11,082 nucleotides of DNA from an uncultured Eubacterium sp. (GTDB lineage Bacteria > Bacillota > Clostridia > Lachnospirales > Lachnospiraceae), in NCBI GenBank assembly GCA_910583555.1, contig CAJTXO010000039.1, positions 1 through 11,082 on the forward strand, given 5' to 3'. The notes under the pieces were generated by a model. It was not told the origin of the DNA. It did not search any database and saw nothing but the letters and a program-made list of their open reading frames with translations. Both the position numbers and the translations under genes were made by a program. This document shows, piece by piece, positions 1 to 6,331 of this stretch. Positions within the stretch are counted from its first letter, which is position 1. Every line of letters begins with the position of its first letter.

Positions 1-43
1 AGCCAGCCCCCATTTTCATTACAGGCTGTGATTACCCTTCATG

Positions 44-61
44 ATTCGTTGATAAACGAAT
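44..61. repeat. Perfect 7-bp inverted repeat upstream of the first promoter
   Basis: ATTCGTT (44-50) and AACGAAT (55-61) are perfect complements around the four-base loop GATA. The repeat ends seven bases before the -35 box at 68. No T-run follows, so it is not a convincing terminator. Its position fits an upstream operator, but no protein can be assigned. The minus strand contains CGTTTATC, which differs by one base from the CGTTTATG found at the lipoprotein promoter near 2449-2456 (minus strand). That similarity is short and may be chance. Confidence 0.5.
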
Positions 62-67
62 AAAGGC

Positions 68-96
68 TTTACACTTTTCCACGAATCCGCTATACT
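68..96 (+). promoter_or_regulatory. Near-consensus sigma-A promoter
   Basis: The -35 box TTTACA (68-73) and -10 box TATACT (91-96) are separated by exactly 17 bases, each box one base off consensus. Transcription should start near 103. It would first read the small ORF at 133 and could continue into the response regulator gene at 302, since I see no terminator between them. Promoter strength is inferred from sequence only. Confidence 0.75.
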
Positions 97-132
97 AATT
101 ATATACACATTAAGTTACGAGGCGGTGAAAGG

Positions 133-276
133 ATGGTTGAGGGGATGACACTTGACGAATTAAAACAAGTGACAATTGATTATTATGTGAATTTGCAACG
201 TATCAAAAAAGCAGAAACGGGCAATTATGCAGAATTAGATTTTCAATTAATTATTATGGCTTTACACCTTTATTAA
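133..276 (+). CDS. Small hypothetical protein, 47 aa
   Basis: This short ORF lies 30 bases after the predicted transcription start. GAGG at 119-122 can serve as its ribosome binding site. A second in-frame ATG lies at 145, behind a GAGGGG that is too close to act well. The product is a soluble, mixed-charge peptide beginning MVEGMTLDELKQ, with a probable helix rich in Lys, Gln and Glu. The last residues, IIMALHLY, are hydrophobic and unlike the polar stretch before them, so the natural 3' end may have been lost by recombination. Codon use is A/T-rich (bases 181-240 are 20/60 G+C), unlike the neighbouring regulator gene. I do not recognise the family. It could also act as a leader peptide for the two-component genes. 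Confidence 0.5.
   Translation: MVEGMTLDELKQVTIDYYVNLQRIKKAETGNYAELDFQLIIMALHLY
258..267 (+). repeat. Second copy of GGCTTTACAC
   Basis: GGCTTTACAC occurs at 65-74, where it supplies the -35 box of the first promoter, and again here at the end of the small ORF. Similarity after the ten bases is weak (TTTTCC against CTTTAT). No good -10 box lies 16-19 bases downstream of this second copy, so it is not a clear promoter. It may be a recombination trace or coincidence. Confidence 0.4.
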
Positions 277-301
277 TGTTGGTGGGATGTATGAGGTATA
301 T

Positions 302-964
302 ATGAACAAAAACAAAGTATTGATCGTAGAAGATGAAATCCCGATCGCGAAAATGATCAGCATGAACCTCTCCGTGGCAGGTTACGAAACCGTGATGTTC
401 CACGATGGGAGCGAGGCCGCCGAAGCACTGGAAAACGAGCACGCCTACGACATCGCGCTCCTTGATGTGATGCTGCCCGGCATGGACGGCTTTGCCCTGC
501 TCGATATCGTATCCTATTACGAAATCCCCGTCATCTTCCTGACTGCGAAAGACGACATCCAGTCGAAAATACAGGGATTACAGGGCGGAGCAGAAGATTA
601 CATCGTAAAGCCCTTTGAAATGCTGGAACTCATGGTCCGCATGGAAAAGGTGTTAGAGAGGGCGAAAAAACTCAGTGATGTCATCCGCTTCTCAGATGTG
701 GAGATCAACTTTTTAGAACATACCGTGAGGAAAAACGGGAAGGAAGTTTTACTAAAACCAATGGAATATGAGCTGCTCTGCGTACTGGCGCGGAATCAGA
801 ATATCGCGATCTCGCGCGAAGAGCTGCTCCGGCGCGTATGGGGCGTGGATTTTGTGGGGGAGACGAGAACGGTGGATGTGCACATCGGCCAGCTGCGTAA
901 GAAACTTTCGCTGAATGACCATATAAAGACCGTTTCCAAGATCGGCTACCGGCTGGAACTGTAA
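302..964 (+). CDS. OmpR/PhoB-family response regulator
   Basis: This is the cytoplasmic output half of a two-component system: the partner kinase phosphorylates it and it then binds DNA. The receiver domain spans residues 1-115, with acidic pocket E10/D11, phospho-acceptor D55 in LLDVMLPGMDG, T81 in FLTAKDD and K103 in YIVKPFE. The C-terminal winged-helix DNA-binding domain (about 128-220) shows the typical PMEYELL and TRTVDVHIGQLRKKL stretches. The length of 220 aa is normal for the family. I chose ATG 302 because GAGG at 293-296 sits five bases upstream. The alternative ATG at 287 has GGTGGG directly against it and would add five unconserved residues. The kinase gene follows after 48 bases, so the two are surely co-transcribed. 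Target genes are unknown; the lipoprotein promoter downstream is the obvious candidate. Confidence 0.96.
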   Translation: MNKNKVLIVEDEIPIAKMISMNLSVAGYETVMFHDGSEAAEALENEHAYDIALLDVMLPGMDGFALLDIVSYYEIPVIFLTAKDDIQSKIQGLQGGAEDYIVKPFEMLELMVRMEKVLERAKKLSDVIRFSDVEINFLEHTVRKNGKEVLLKPMEYELLCVLARNQNIAISREELLRRVWGVDFVGETRTVDVHIGQLRKKLSLNDHIKTVSKIGYRLEL

Positions 965-990
965 AACAAGCGAAGTTGGAACTGTAAAAC
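954..990 (+). repeat. 14-bp direct repeat spanning the regulator stop codon
   Basis: TGGAACTGTAAAAC occurs at 954-967 and again at 977-990, a period of 23 bases. The first copy encodes the last residues and stop codon of the response regulator; the second lies in the gap before the kinase gene. Similarity fades after the 14 bases. It looks like a local slippage or tandem duplication of the gene end. The second stop codon has no frame to close. Confidence 0.85.
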
Positions 991-1012
991 GAAAGGAACA
1001 GGGAGTGAAGTC

Positions 1013-2401
1013 ATGCGGTTAAAGACAAAGATCATACTGATCTGCTGTATCAGTACCCTTTTTTCCTCGATCGTGTGCAGCGCCGCCGTCTATCTGCTCG
1101 TAAAAAGCAACTCCATTGATGCGGCGCAGGCGCAGAGTGTGCAAAACGCGCTGGCTAGATTTACCGAGCTGGAAAAGAAGATCACGGCGTTGGAAGACCG
1201 GACCGGCCGTGAGCCTGACTGGGAAGTGCTGCAATACTTTATGAAACAGCAAAAGGATGATATGCTCTTATGTTTTGTCCAGACGGCGGGGGGAGAGGAT
1301 ATAGAAGTTTACAATGAAACGGTTTTTGCGCAGGCCGATCTGGAGTCGCTGCCGTACCGCCCGCTGTCAGACCTGGCAGCAGAGGAGGCAGAACTGACAT
1401 GGGGAGGGCGGCATTTTTTTATATACCGGCAGGAGCAAGGAGTCTCTTACACGATATATAAGCTGGAGGATATTACGTATGTGTGGGAGCGTATGAGGAT
1501 GCTCGGAATCGGACTCGTTATACTGACCTGTGTAGTCACGATGCTTGTATGCGCGCTTTTGTTCTTTATCCTAAGCCGGGTGCTGCAGCCGCTGAAAGAA
1601 CTAAATGCCGGTGCGAAGCTGATCGCGAGAGGACACTATGACGAGAGGATCCCTGTCTGGCGAAAAGATGAGATCGGAACGTTAAGTGATAATTTCAATC
1701 GTATGGCAGAAGCGGTGCAGTGCCGCATCCGGCAGCTCGAAGAGGCGGAATGGAAGCGGACGCTGTTTATGGGAAATCTGACACATGAGTTAAAAACGCC
1801 GATGACCGCGATATCCGGGTACGCAAAAACATTATTAACCGTAAAGCTGCCCGAGAGCGACAAAGAAGAGGCACTTTCTTATATATACGAGGAAAGCTGT
1901 CGCCTGGAACGCCTTTCTAAAAAAATGATGAACTTACTTTTATTAGAAGAAAGCGAGAACATTGAGAGGCAGGAGGTGTCGGCCAGTGTGCTGTTTGCCC
2001 ACGCCGCGGAGGCGTGCCGGCAGAGCCTGGAGGAGGACGGGATCCGGCTGGAGTGCCAGGAAGACGGCCAGGTATTTTTGGCAGACGCGGATCTGTTTAC
2101 GGAGGTTTTGATCAATCTCATTGATAATGCGAGAAAGGCTAGTAAAAGGGGAGACCGGATCCTTCTCTCGGCAAGGGAGCGGGTAATTGAATTACAGGAT
2201 TTTGGCACAGGAATCCCGGAGGACGAGCTGGGGAAGATTTTGGAGCCCTTTTATATGATCGACAAATCGAGGAGCAGGAAAAGCGGAGGTGCGGGGCTCG
2301 GGCTGGCGATCACAGCATTGATCCTGAAGCGCCATAACTGTACGATCCGGATGGAGAGTGAACTGGGGCAGGGGACGCGCGTGATTTTACAATTTGTTTA
2401 A
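1013..2401 (+). CDS. Membrane sensor histidine kinase
   Basis: This 462-residue kinase is the probable partner of the regulator just upstream. It has a membrane segment at about 7-30, an extracytoplasmic sensor region at about 31-163, a second membrane segment at about 164-188, a HAMP linker at about 189-242, then the catalytic core. The dimerisation H-box MGNLTHELKTPMTAISGY places the phospho-acceptor at H258. The ATPase domain shows an N-box with N372 (LINLIDNARKA), a G1 box DFGTGIP (396-402) and a G2 box GGAGLGLAI (425-433). The sensor region of about 130 residues is not the very short loop of BceS-type intramembrane kinases, so direct sensing of an extracellular or envelope signal is likely. 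The start is supported by GGGAGTGA at 1001-1008. The ligand is unknown. Confidence 0.95.
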   Translation: MRLKTKIILICCISTLFSSIVCSAAVYLLVKSNSIDAAQAQSVQNALARFTELEKKITALEDRTGREPDWEVLQYFMKQQKDDMLLCFVQTAGGEDIEVYNETVFAQADLESLPYRPLSDLAAEEAELTWGGRHFFIYRQEQGVSYTIYKLEDITYVWERMRMLGIGLVILTCVVTMLVCALLFFILSRVLQPLKELNAGAKLIARGHYDERIPVWRKDEIGTLSDNFNRMAEAVQCRIRQLEEAEWKRTLFMGNLTHELKTPMTAISGYAKTLLTVKLPESDKEEALSYIYEESCRLERLSKKMMNLLLLEESENIERQEVSASVLFAHAAEACRQSLEEDGIRLECQEDGQVFLADADLFTEVLINLIDNARKASKRGDRILLSARERVIELQDFGTGIPEDELGKILEPFYMIDKSRSRKSGGAGLGLAITALILKRHNCTIRMESELGQGTRVILQFV

Positions 2402-2421
2402 AAAACGATGAATACTTGCTG

Positions 2422-2462
2422 AAAGCGTTTGTGTTATGATCATACTAACATAAACGTTTTTT
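2422..2462 (+). terminator. Terminator-like 15-bp dyad after the kinase gene
   Basis: AAAGCGTTTGTGTTA (2422-2436) and TAACATAAACGTTTT (2446-2460) form a stem of 13 Watson-Crick and two G-U pairs around a nine-base loop. The stem runs into six T residues at 2457-2462. It lies 20 bases after the kinase stop codon, where an intrinsic terminator for the regulator-kinase transcript would be expected. The stem is A/T-rich, so termination may be partial. The same bases hold the promoter and alternative hairpin listed separately. They could instead, or also, act as a protein operator. Confidence 0.55.
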
Positions 2463-2470
2463 GTTTATGT
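2427..2470. promoter_or_regulatory. Three GTTTRTGT half-sites and alternative hairpin
   Basis: GTTTGTGT (2427-2434, plus), GTTTATGT (2448-2455, minus strand) and GTTTATGT (2463-2470, plus) surround the -10 box. The middle site can pair either with the first, making the terminator-like stem, or with the third. The latter is a perfect 8-bp stem, ACATAAAC/GTTTATGT, with loop GTTTTTT at 2456-2462. The two stems are mutually exclusive. As DNA, these are plausible half-sites for a regulator; as RNA, they look like an attenuator. Which applies is not shown by sequence. Confidence 0.45.
2432..2440 (+). promoter_or_regulatory. Extended -10 promoter for the lipoprotein operon
   Basis: TGT followed by TATGAT (2435-2440) matches the extended -10 form TGnTATNAT. 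The best -35-like box, TTGCTG at 2416-2421, is only 13 bases upstream. The promoter may therefore rely on the extended -10 or on an activator such as the adjacent response regulator. The -10 sits inside the perfect palindrome TATGATCATA (2435-2444). Transcription would start near 2447 and leave a leader of about 75 bases before the lipoprotein start. Confidence 0.5.
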
Positions 2471-2521
2471 GTGTAACTTTTTGAATCAGAGTGCCGTTCG
2501 CGCGGTGGAAGGGAGGACAAA

Positions 2522-4072
2522 ATGAGAAAAAGGTTAGCATGGATCATGGCAGGCGCCCTTATGGTGACGTTATCTGGTTGCGCGGGGAATCCGGAGGAGT
2601 CCGTCGTCAAAGAGAAGAATATGGATAAAATGTTACAGCAGGCACAGGCGACCGATCATGCAAGTTCGTATGAAGAAGTAAAAGAAGAGATGAAACAGTA
2701 TGAGTCGTATCAGAAAAAGTTCAAAGATAAAAATCTGCATGTGACGGTAAATGTCGACGCGAAAGTAGAAGTACCGGGGGTCGATAATCTTTCGGTGTAC
2801 CGCGTCAGGGCGAAAAAGATTAAACAGGAGTTTTTAGACCGCGTGAGAACGGCGCTCACACCCGATACGGTCTATTATGAAGGGGATAAGCGCGACGCCC
2901 GGACAAAAGCGGTGGTCGCGCGGGAAATCAATGAACATAAGGAGTGGATCCGGCAGGCGAAAAAGGAAAATCCAGAGCAGGTGGAAGAATATGAGCAGTC
3001 GCTGGCCGATCTGGAGAAGGAGTACAAGACGGCGCCGGCCAAAGTGGAACTAACGGATTATCCGACCGACAATAAGATTAAAAATATCAAGGACTTGTAC
3101 GAGAGCGACAAGGAAGACACCTTTTACAGCTGGCTGTATGACCTGCATAAAAATGGTCAGATGTTTTATGGCGTAAGCGACGGCAAAGATGGAAATTTCC
3201 ATGCGCTGTTTATGCAGAATTCGGATGATTACGGAAACTGCCTGCGCTATGAAAGCGGTAAGAACGGGTATGCAGATCAACATATATACAGTGCTTTTGT
3301 GGACAGTGACATTCCATATATTGTACCAAAAGAAGAGGGAAAGGAACCGGACTTTTCAGATAATGGAAAAGGCATTGAGATGGAGGGTGATGCAAACGTT
3401 CATTGTGTGGACAACGAACCGCTCACGTTGACGGAAGCGGACGCGGAACAAAAAGTAACTGCCCTGCTCAAACAATTAGGTCTGGAGGATTATCAATGTT
3501 ATGACAAAGGCGTGTATGCGCAGCTCATAAAACAGGGAGACGACGGCAGCCAGCAGTACCGCAATATCTACCGTTTTTTATGCCTGAGAAAGCTGGATGA
3601 TGTGTTTGTGAGCAACCTGGCGGGATATAAAATGACCGATGTATTTCAGGGCGGGCAGCATGTAAAAAAGGTATGGGGAAATGAGGGGATCGCCGTGGCG
3701 GTCAATGACAGCGGTATCGTAGGCTTCCATTATCTTTCGCCGCTATCTGTCGATGAAACGGTGGTCGAAACGAGCCGTGTCAAGCCGTTTCGTGAAATCA
3801 GGGATACCTTTGAGAAAATGGTCGTGATTAAAAACGCGCCGGATTCGGCAGAAGGTGAGGGAGAAACCCAGAATGTGTCTGTAGAGGTGACGGATGTCAG
3901 GCTGATCTATACGAGGATCAGTGAAAAAGACAGCTTTGATACGGGACTGGTCGTGCCAGTATGGAATTTTGAGGGGACGGTAACGGACGAATCTGGAGCC
4001 CAAAATAAAGGCACGGTATTGTCTATCAATGCGATCGATGGATCGGTCATTGATCAGGAATTGGGATATTAG
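2522..4072 (+). CDS. Large predicted surface lipoprotein, possibly DUF6034-like
   Basis: This 516-residue protein opens with a lipoprotein signal peptide, MRKRLAWIMAG through the lipobox LSGC, with lipidated Cys20. The mature part is hydrophilic and predicted to be anchored outside the membrane. Residues about 24-180 are rich in Lys, Glu and Gln and look helical. The middle carries an aromatic-rich stretch (FYSWLYDLHKNGQMFYGVSDG). The C-terminus ends with VVPVWNFEGTV (about 477-487) and a strand-turn LSINAIDGSVID (500-511), a pattern shared with PepSY/YycI-like extracytoplasmic regulatory domains. From memory it resembles clostridial lipoproteins grouped as DUF6034; I could not test this. GGGAGG at 2511-2516, five bases upstream, supports the start. 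Lying between the kinase and permease genes, it may be a substrate-binding subunit or a modulator of the kinase. No enzymatic motif is visible. Confidence 0.85.
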   Translation: MRKRLAWIMAGALMVTLSGCAGNPEESVVKEKNMDKMLQQAQATDHASSYEEVKEEMKQYESYQKKFKDKNLHVTVNVDAKVEVPGVDNLSVYRVRAKKIKQEFLDRVRTALTPDTVYYEGDKRDARTKAVVAREINEHKEWIRQAKKENPEQVEEYEQSLADLEKEYKTAPAKVELTDYPTDNKIKNIKDLYESDKEDTFYSWLYDLHKNGQMFYGVSDGKDGNFHALFMQNSDDYGNCLRYESGKNGYADQHIYSAFVDSDIPYIVPKEEGKEPDFSDNGKGIEMEGDANVHCVDNEPLTLTEADAEQKVTALLKQLGLEDYQCYDKGVYAQLIKQGDDGSQQYRNIYRFLCLRKLDDVFVSNLAGYKMTDVFQGGQHVKKVWGNEGIAVAVNDSGIVGFHYLSPLSVDETVVETSRVKPFREIRDTFEKMVVIKNAPDSAEGEGETQNVSVEVTDVRLIYTRISEKDSFDTGLVVPVWNFEGTVTDESGAQNKGTVLSINAIDGSVIDQELGY

Positions 4073-4082
4073 GTAGAAAGCT

Positions 4083-4709
4083 ATGAATAGTTTTGAGACA
4101 GATTTATGGCGGGCGCTGTGCAGTGTGAACTTTGCCGTGGGATTTTTGCTCGAGTGCGCGATCCTCTGTCAGGGCGGCGTGGAATCCGACCTGTTTCAGA
4201 TGAGTGTGCCGGTGCTCGCGTCCGTTCCGTATTCCACGGCCTGGATCCGCGAATACGAACATGGTTTTATCAAGGAATATCTGCCGCGGTGTGCGAGGAC
4301 TTCCTATATAATGGGGAAGTTTCTCGCCTGTGGCATCAGTGGGGGGCTCCTGCTCGCCGCCGCCGTGTTTGTGTGCCAGAGATTTGGAGAGGGGGAGGAT
4401 GTGGCGGGTAACTTCGTTCTCTTTTTCTTCTCTGGTATGTTTTGGGCCGTTGTGTCAGCGGCGCTCGCGGCCGCGGCAAATAGCACATATGTGGCGTATG
4501 GCGGCGCGTTTGTCCTCTATTATATGCTCATTATCTTATATGAGCGGTACTTTCCGTCGCTGTACTGCCTGTATCCCGTCGAGTGGTATGCACCCGAGCA
4601 TACGTGGGTATTTGGCGATACCGGCATCCTGCTGATGATCGGGGGAATGACGTTACTGACCGGCATCCTGTATTATGAAATCCTGAGGAGGTGTATGGAA
4701 CGTGTATAA
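4083..4709 (+). CDS. ABC-2-like permease subunit, short
   Basis: This is a 208-residue integral membrane protein with about five hydrophobic segments, near residues 14-30, 77-98, 110-133, 136-154 and 180-198. Residues 40-80 contain PVLASVPYSTAWIREYEHGF followed by an Arg-rich stretch and YIMGKFLAC. This layout resembles the cytoplasmic coupling region of ABC-2 permeases, where an EYE-x-G loop precedes an R-x-x-Y-x-x-x-K helix. It is shorter than most full permeases, which suits a half-permease pairing with the next gene product. It starts ten bases after the lipoprotein stop. The ribosome binding site is weak (AGGTAGAAAG at 4071-4080), so translation may depend on coupling. The substrate is unknown. 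Confidence 0.8.
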   Translation: MNSFETDLWRALCSVNFAVGFLLECAILCQGGVESDLFQMSVPVLASVPYSTAWIREYEHGFIKEYLPRCARTSYIMGKFLACGISGGLLLAAAVFVCQRFGEGEDVAGNFVLFFFSGMFWAVVSAALAAAANSTYVAYGGAFVLYYMLIILYERYFPSLYCLYPVEWYAPEHTWVFGDTGILLMIGGMTLLTGILYYEILRRCMERV

Positions 4710-5592
4710 GATCAGGCAGATTTTATATATTGCTCGTGGGAATTTTCGAAAGTGGCACAAAAATCCCCGGATCGTCCTGTGTTTCCTGCTCGCCTTTATC
4801 TTTTGTTTTCTCCTTTCCGATAAAGTTATGCAGTTTGCGCAGTCCCGCGGCACGTATCTTCAAGGGGTGGAGTCGTTTCTTTGGACGTTTGGGGACGCGC
4901 AGTCGGTGCTCGCTATTTCGATCCTTCTGCTGCTCCTTTTTTCGGATATGCCAAATCTTTCAAACGAAGTTCCGTACTTTATGGTGAGGACGGACCGGGT
5001 TGTGTGGATGCTCGGACAGATTTTATATTTGATCTCGGCGGTGTTTTTCTTTATGCTGTTCATTCTCGCGGCGACGGTTTTTTTGTCGGCGGAACGGGCC
5101 TATCCGGCAAATATGTGGAGTGATACTGCAGCGGTGCTGGGGTATTCTGGTATCGGGGAGACGCTGGCAGTGCCGGCTTTTGTAAAAGTGATGGAGCTGA
5201 CGACTCCGTATGTGTGCTCCCTGCATATCTTTTTTCTGATGACTGGCTATGCGGTTTCGATGGCGGGCGTCATCTTATTTCTTAATCTATGTAAACGGAA
5301 TGGGGGCATGATCGGCGGCGTGTGTTTCAGTGCGTTTGGTGTTTTGATGAATCCAGACCTGGTGGCGGGATGGTTCGGGATCTCGACGGAAAAGATGCGT
5401 ATTGCTAATATTATAAGCGGATGGATTTCACCGCTGAACCACGCGACATATTATATGCACAGTTTTGGGTATGACAATTTACCGAAACTTTGGCAGTCAT
5501 ATGTATTTTTTCTTGTGTTGGGTGCGGTGCTGTTTGCGTCGTCTCTCGTGAAAATAAGAAATTATCCATTTTCGTTTTCAGGAACAGTGTGA
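4702..5592 (+). CDS. ABC-2-like permease subunit, long
   Basis: This 296-residue membrane protein has about six hydrophobic segments: about 25-40, 67-80, 103-130, 172-196, 202-224 and 266-282. The SDMPNLSNEVPYFMVRTDRVVW stretch (split here as residues 81-89 SDMPNLSNE and 90-102 VPYFMVRTDRVVW) parallels the EYE-loop region of the preceding permease and fits an ABC-2 coupling region. The start is GTG at 4702, read as Met. It overlaps the previous gene by eight bases and follows the excellent ribosome binding site GAGGAGGTG (4685-4693) by eight bases. The nearby ATG at 4695 is in the frame of the upstream gene and is not the start. The overlap implies translational coupling and equal amounts of both permeases. 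The likely ATPase partner is encoded at 5678. The stop codon lies inside a long hairpin. Confidence 0.82.
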   Translation: MYKIRQILYIARGNFRKWHKNPRIVLCFLLAFIFCFLLSDKVMQFAQSRGTYLQGVESFLWTFGDAQSVLAISILLLLLFSDMPNLSNEVPYFMVRTDRVVWMLGQILYLISAVFFFMLFILAATVFLSAERAYPANMWSDTAAVLGYSGIGETLAVPAFVKVMELTTPYVCSLHIFFLMTGYAVSMAGVILFLNLCKRNGGMIGGVCFSAFGVLMNPDLVAGWFGISTEKMRIANIISGWISPLNHATYYMHSFGYDNLPKLWQSYVFFLVLGAVLFASSLVKIRNYPFSFSGTV

Positions 5593-5619
5593 CTAGGCGA
5601 AAGAGTGGCCTAGTCACAC
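5587..5619 (+). repeat. Perfect 12-bp inverted repeat over the permease stop codon
   Basis: GTGTGACTAGGC (5587-5598) and GCCTAGTCACAC (5608-5619) are perfect complements around a nine-base loop. The permease stop codon TGA (5590-5592) lies in the left arm. No T-run follows directly, so this stem alone is not a classical terminator. It could stabilise the upstream mRNA end, mark a processing site, work with the terminator-like stem just after it, or bind a dimeric protein. Confidence 0.8.
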
Positions 5620-5621
5620 CA

Positions 5622-5646
5622 AAAGAACGCAAAAACAGCGTTTTTT
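5622..5646 (+). terminator. Weak intrinsic terminator or attenuator before the ATPase gene
   Basis: AAAGAACGC (5622-5630) pairs with GCGTTTTTT (5638-5646), with one G-U pair and a seven-base loop. The right arm consists largely of six T residues. The G/C core is only a few pairs, so read-through into the ATPase gene is likely. With the preceding 12-bp stem it fills an 85-base gap, whereas the other gaps from the lipoprotein to the last gene are ten bases or less. It could lower ATPase and downstream gene expression relative to the permeases. Confidence 0.5.
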
Positions 5647-5677
5647 ATAAAAATGTTTGCTTGAAAGGATGAACATA

Positions 5678-6331
5678 ATGAAAGAAATAAATGGAGCAGA
5701 TGGAGTGGAAGTCCGGCATGTTTACAAATCGTTTGGCAGGGAGCGTGTGCTTATTGATGTAAACCTCTCGATCCCTCCGGGGAGCATTCACGGGGTGGTG
5801 GGAAATAATGGGAGCGGAAAGACGGTGCTGATGAAATGTATCTGCGGTTTTATGAAATGTGACCGGGGCGTGATCCTCGTGAATGGAAGGCAGGTCGGAA
5901 AGGAAGTGGATTTTCCTGACCATCTCGGCGTGATCATTGAAACACCGGGGTTTATCCCAAATCTGTCGGGGTATAAAAATCTAAAAATATTAGCTGCATT
6001 GAAAGGAAGGATCGGGAAGCAGACGATTCGTGAAACGATGCGGAAGGTGGGACTTGATCCCGACATGAAAAAACCGGTGGCGAAATATTCGCTCGGTATG
6101 CGGCAGCGGCTTGGTATCGCGCAGGCCATTATGGAAGATCCGAGCGTGCTCATATTAGATGAACCTTTTAACGGGCTGGACCGGTATGGCGTCGCGGAGA
6201 TCCGGGATCTGCTCAGGGGACTGAAAGAGGCTGGTAAATCCATTTTACTGGCGAGCCATAATGCACAGGATATCGAAGTGCTATGTGACGATGTGATGGA
6301 TTTGATGTTAGAAAGGAATGAGGGAACATGA
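5678..6331 (+). CDS. ABC transporter ATPase, BcrA-like
   Basis: This 217-residue nucleotide-binding subunit drives export or membrane work by its permease partners. Its motifs are complete: Walker A GNNGSGKT (43-50 region, P-loop Lys and Thr present), signature YSLGMRQRLG (137-146), Walker B VLILDEP with D161 and E162, and the switch His in ASHN at H194. The Q-loop position reads IIETPG, with Glu (E88) in place of Gln, as is common in bacitracin/lantibiotic-type export ATPases. The length is short, with no C-terminal extension. I chose ATG 5678 because GAAAGGA at 5663-5669 lies about eight bases upstream. ATG 5669 and TTG 5657 are in frame but poorly placed. The stop overlaps the next gene as ATGA. 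The likely partners are the two permeases upstream. Confidence 0.93.
   Translation: MKEINGADGVEVRHVYKSFGRERVLIDVNLSIPPGSIHGVVGNNGSGKTVLMKCICGFMKCDRGVILVNGRQVGKEVDFPDHLGVIIETPGFIPNLSGYKNLKILAALKGRIGKQTIRETMRKVGLDPDMKKPVAKYSLGMRQRLGIAQAIMEDPSVLILDEPFNGLDRYGVAEIRDLLRGLKEAGKSILLASHNAQDIEVLCDDVMDLMLERNEGT

Noticed and set aside
287..301. Upstream ATG start for the response regulator
   Set aside because: The five extra residues precede the conserved start of the receiver domain, and GGTGGG abuts the ATG. ATG 302 has a correctly spaced GAGG.
2471..2521. A riboswitch in the lipoprotein leader
   Set aside because: Apart from the hairpins already listed, the leader is short and I see no conserved aptamer-like pattern.
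4106..4635. Two further plus-strand ORFs of about 100 codons inside the short permease gene
   Set aside because: Both are Arg/Cys/Ser-rich alternative-frame readings without ribosome binding sites. The membrane-protein frame explains the region.
302..5592. A BceRS-BceAB-type bacitracin detoxification locus
   Set aside because: The kinase has a sensor region of about 130 residues rather than a short loop, and the permeases are short ABC-2-like proteins without the large BceB ectodomain.
5657..5677. TTG start for the first ABC ATPase
   Set aside because: No ribosome binding site lies upstream of it, while ATG 5678 has GAAAGGA at good spacing.
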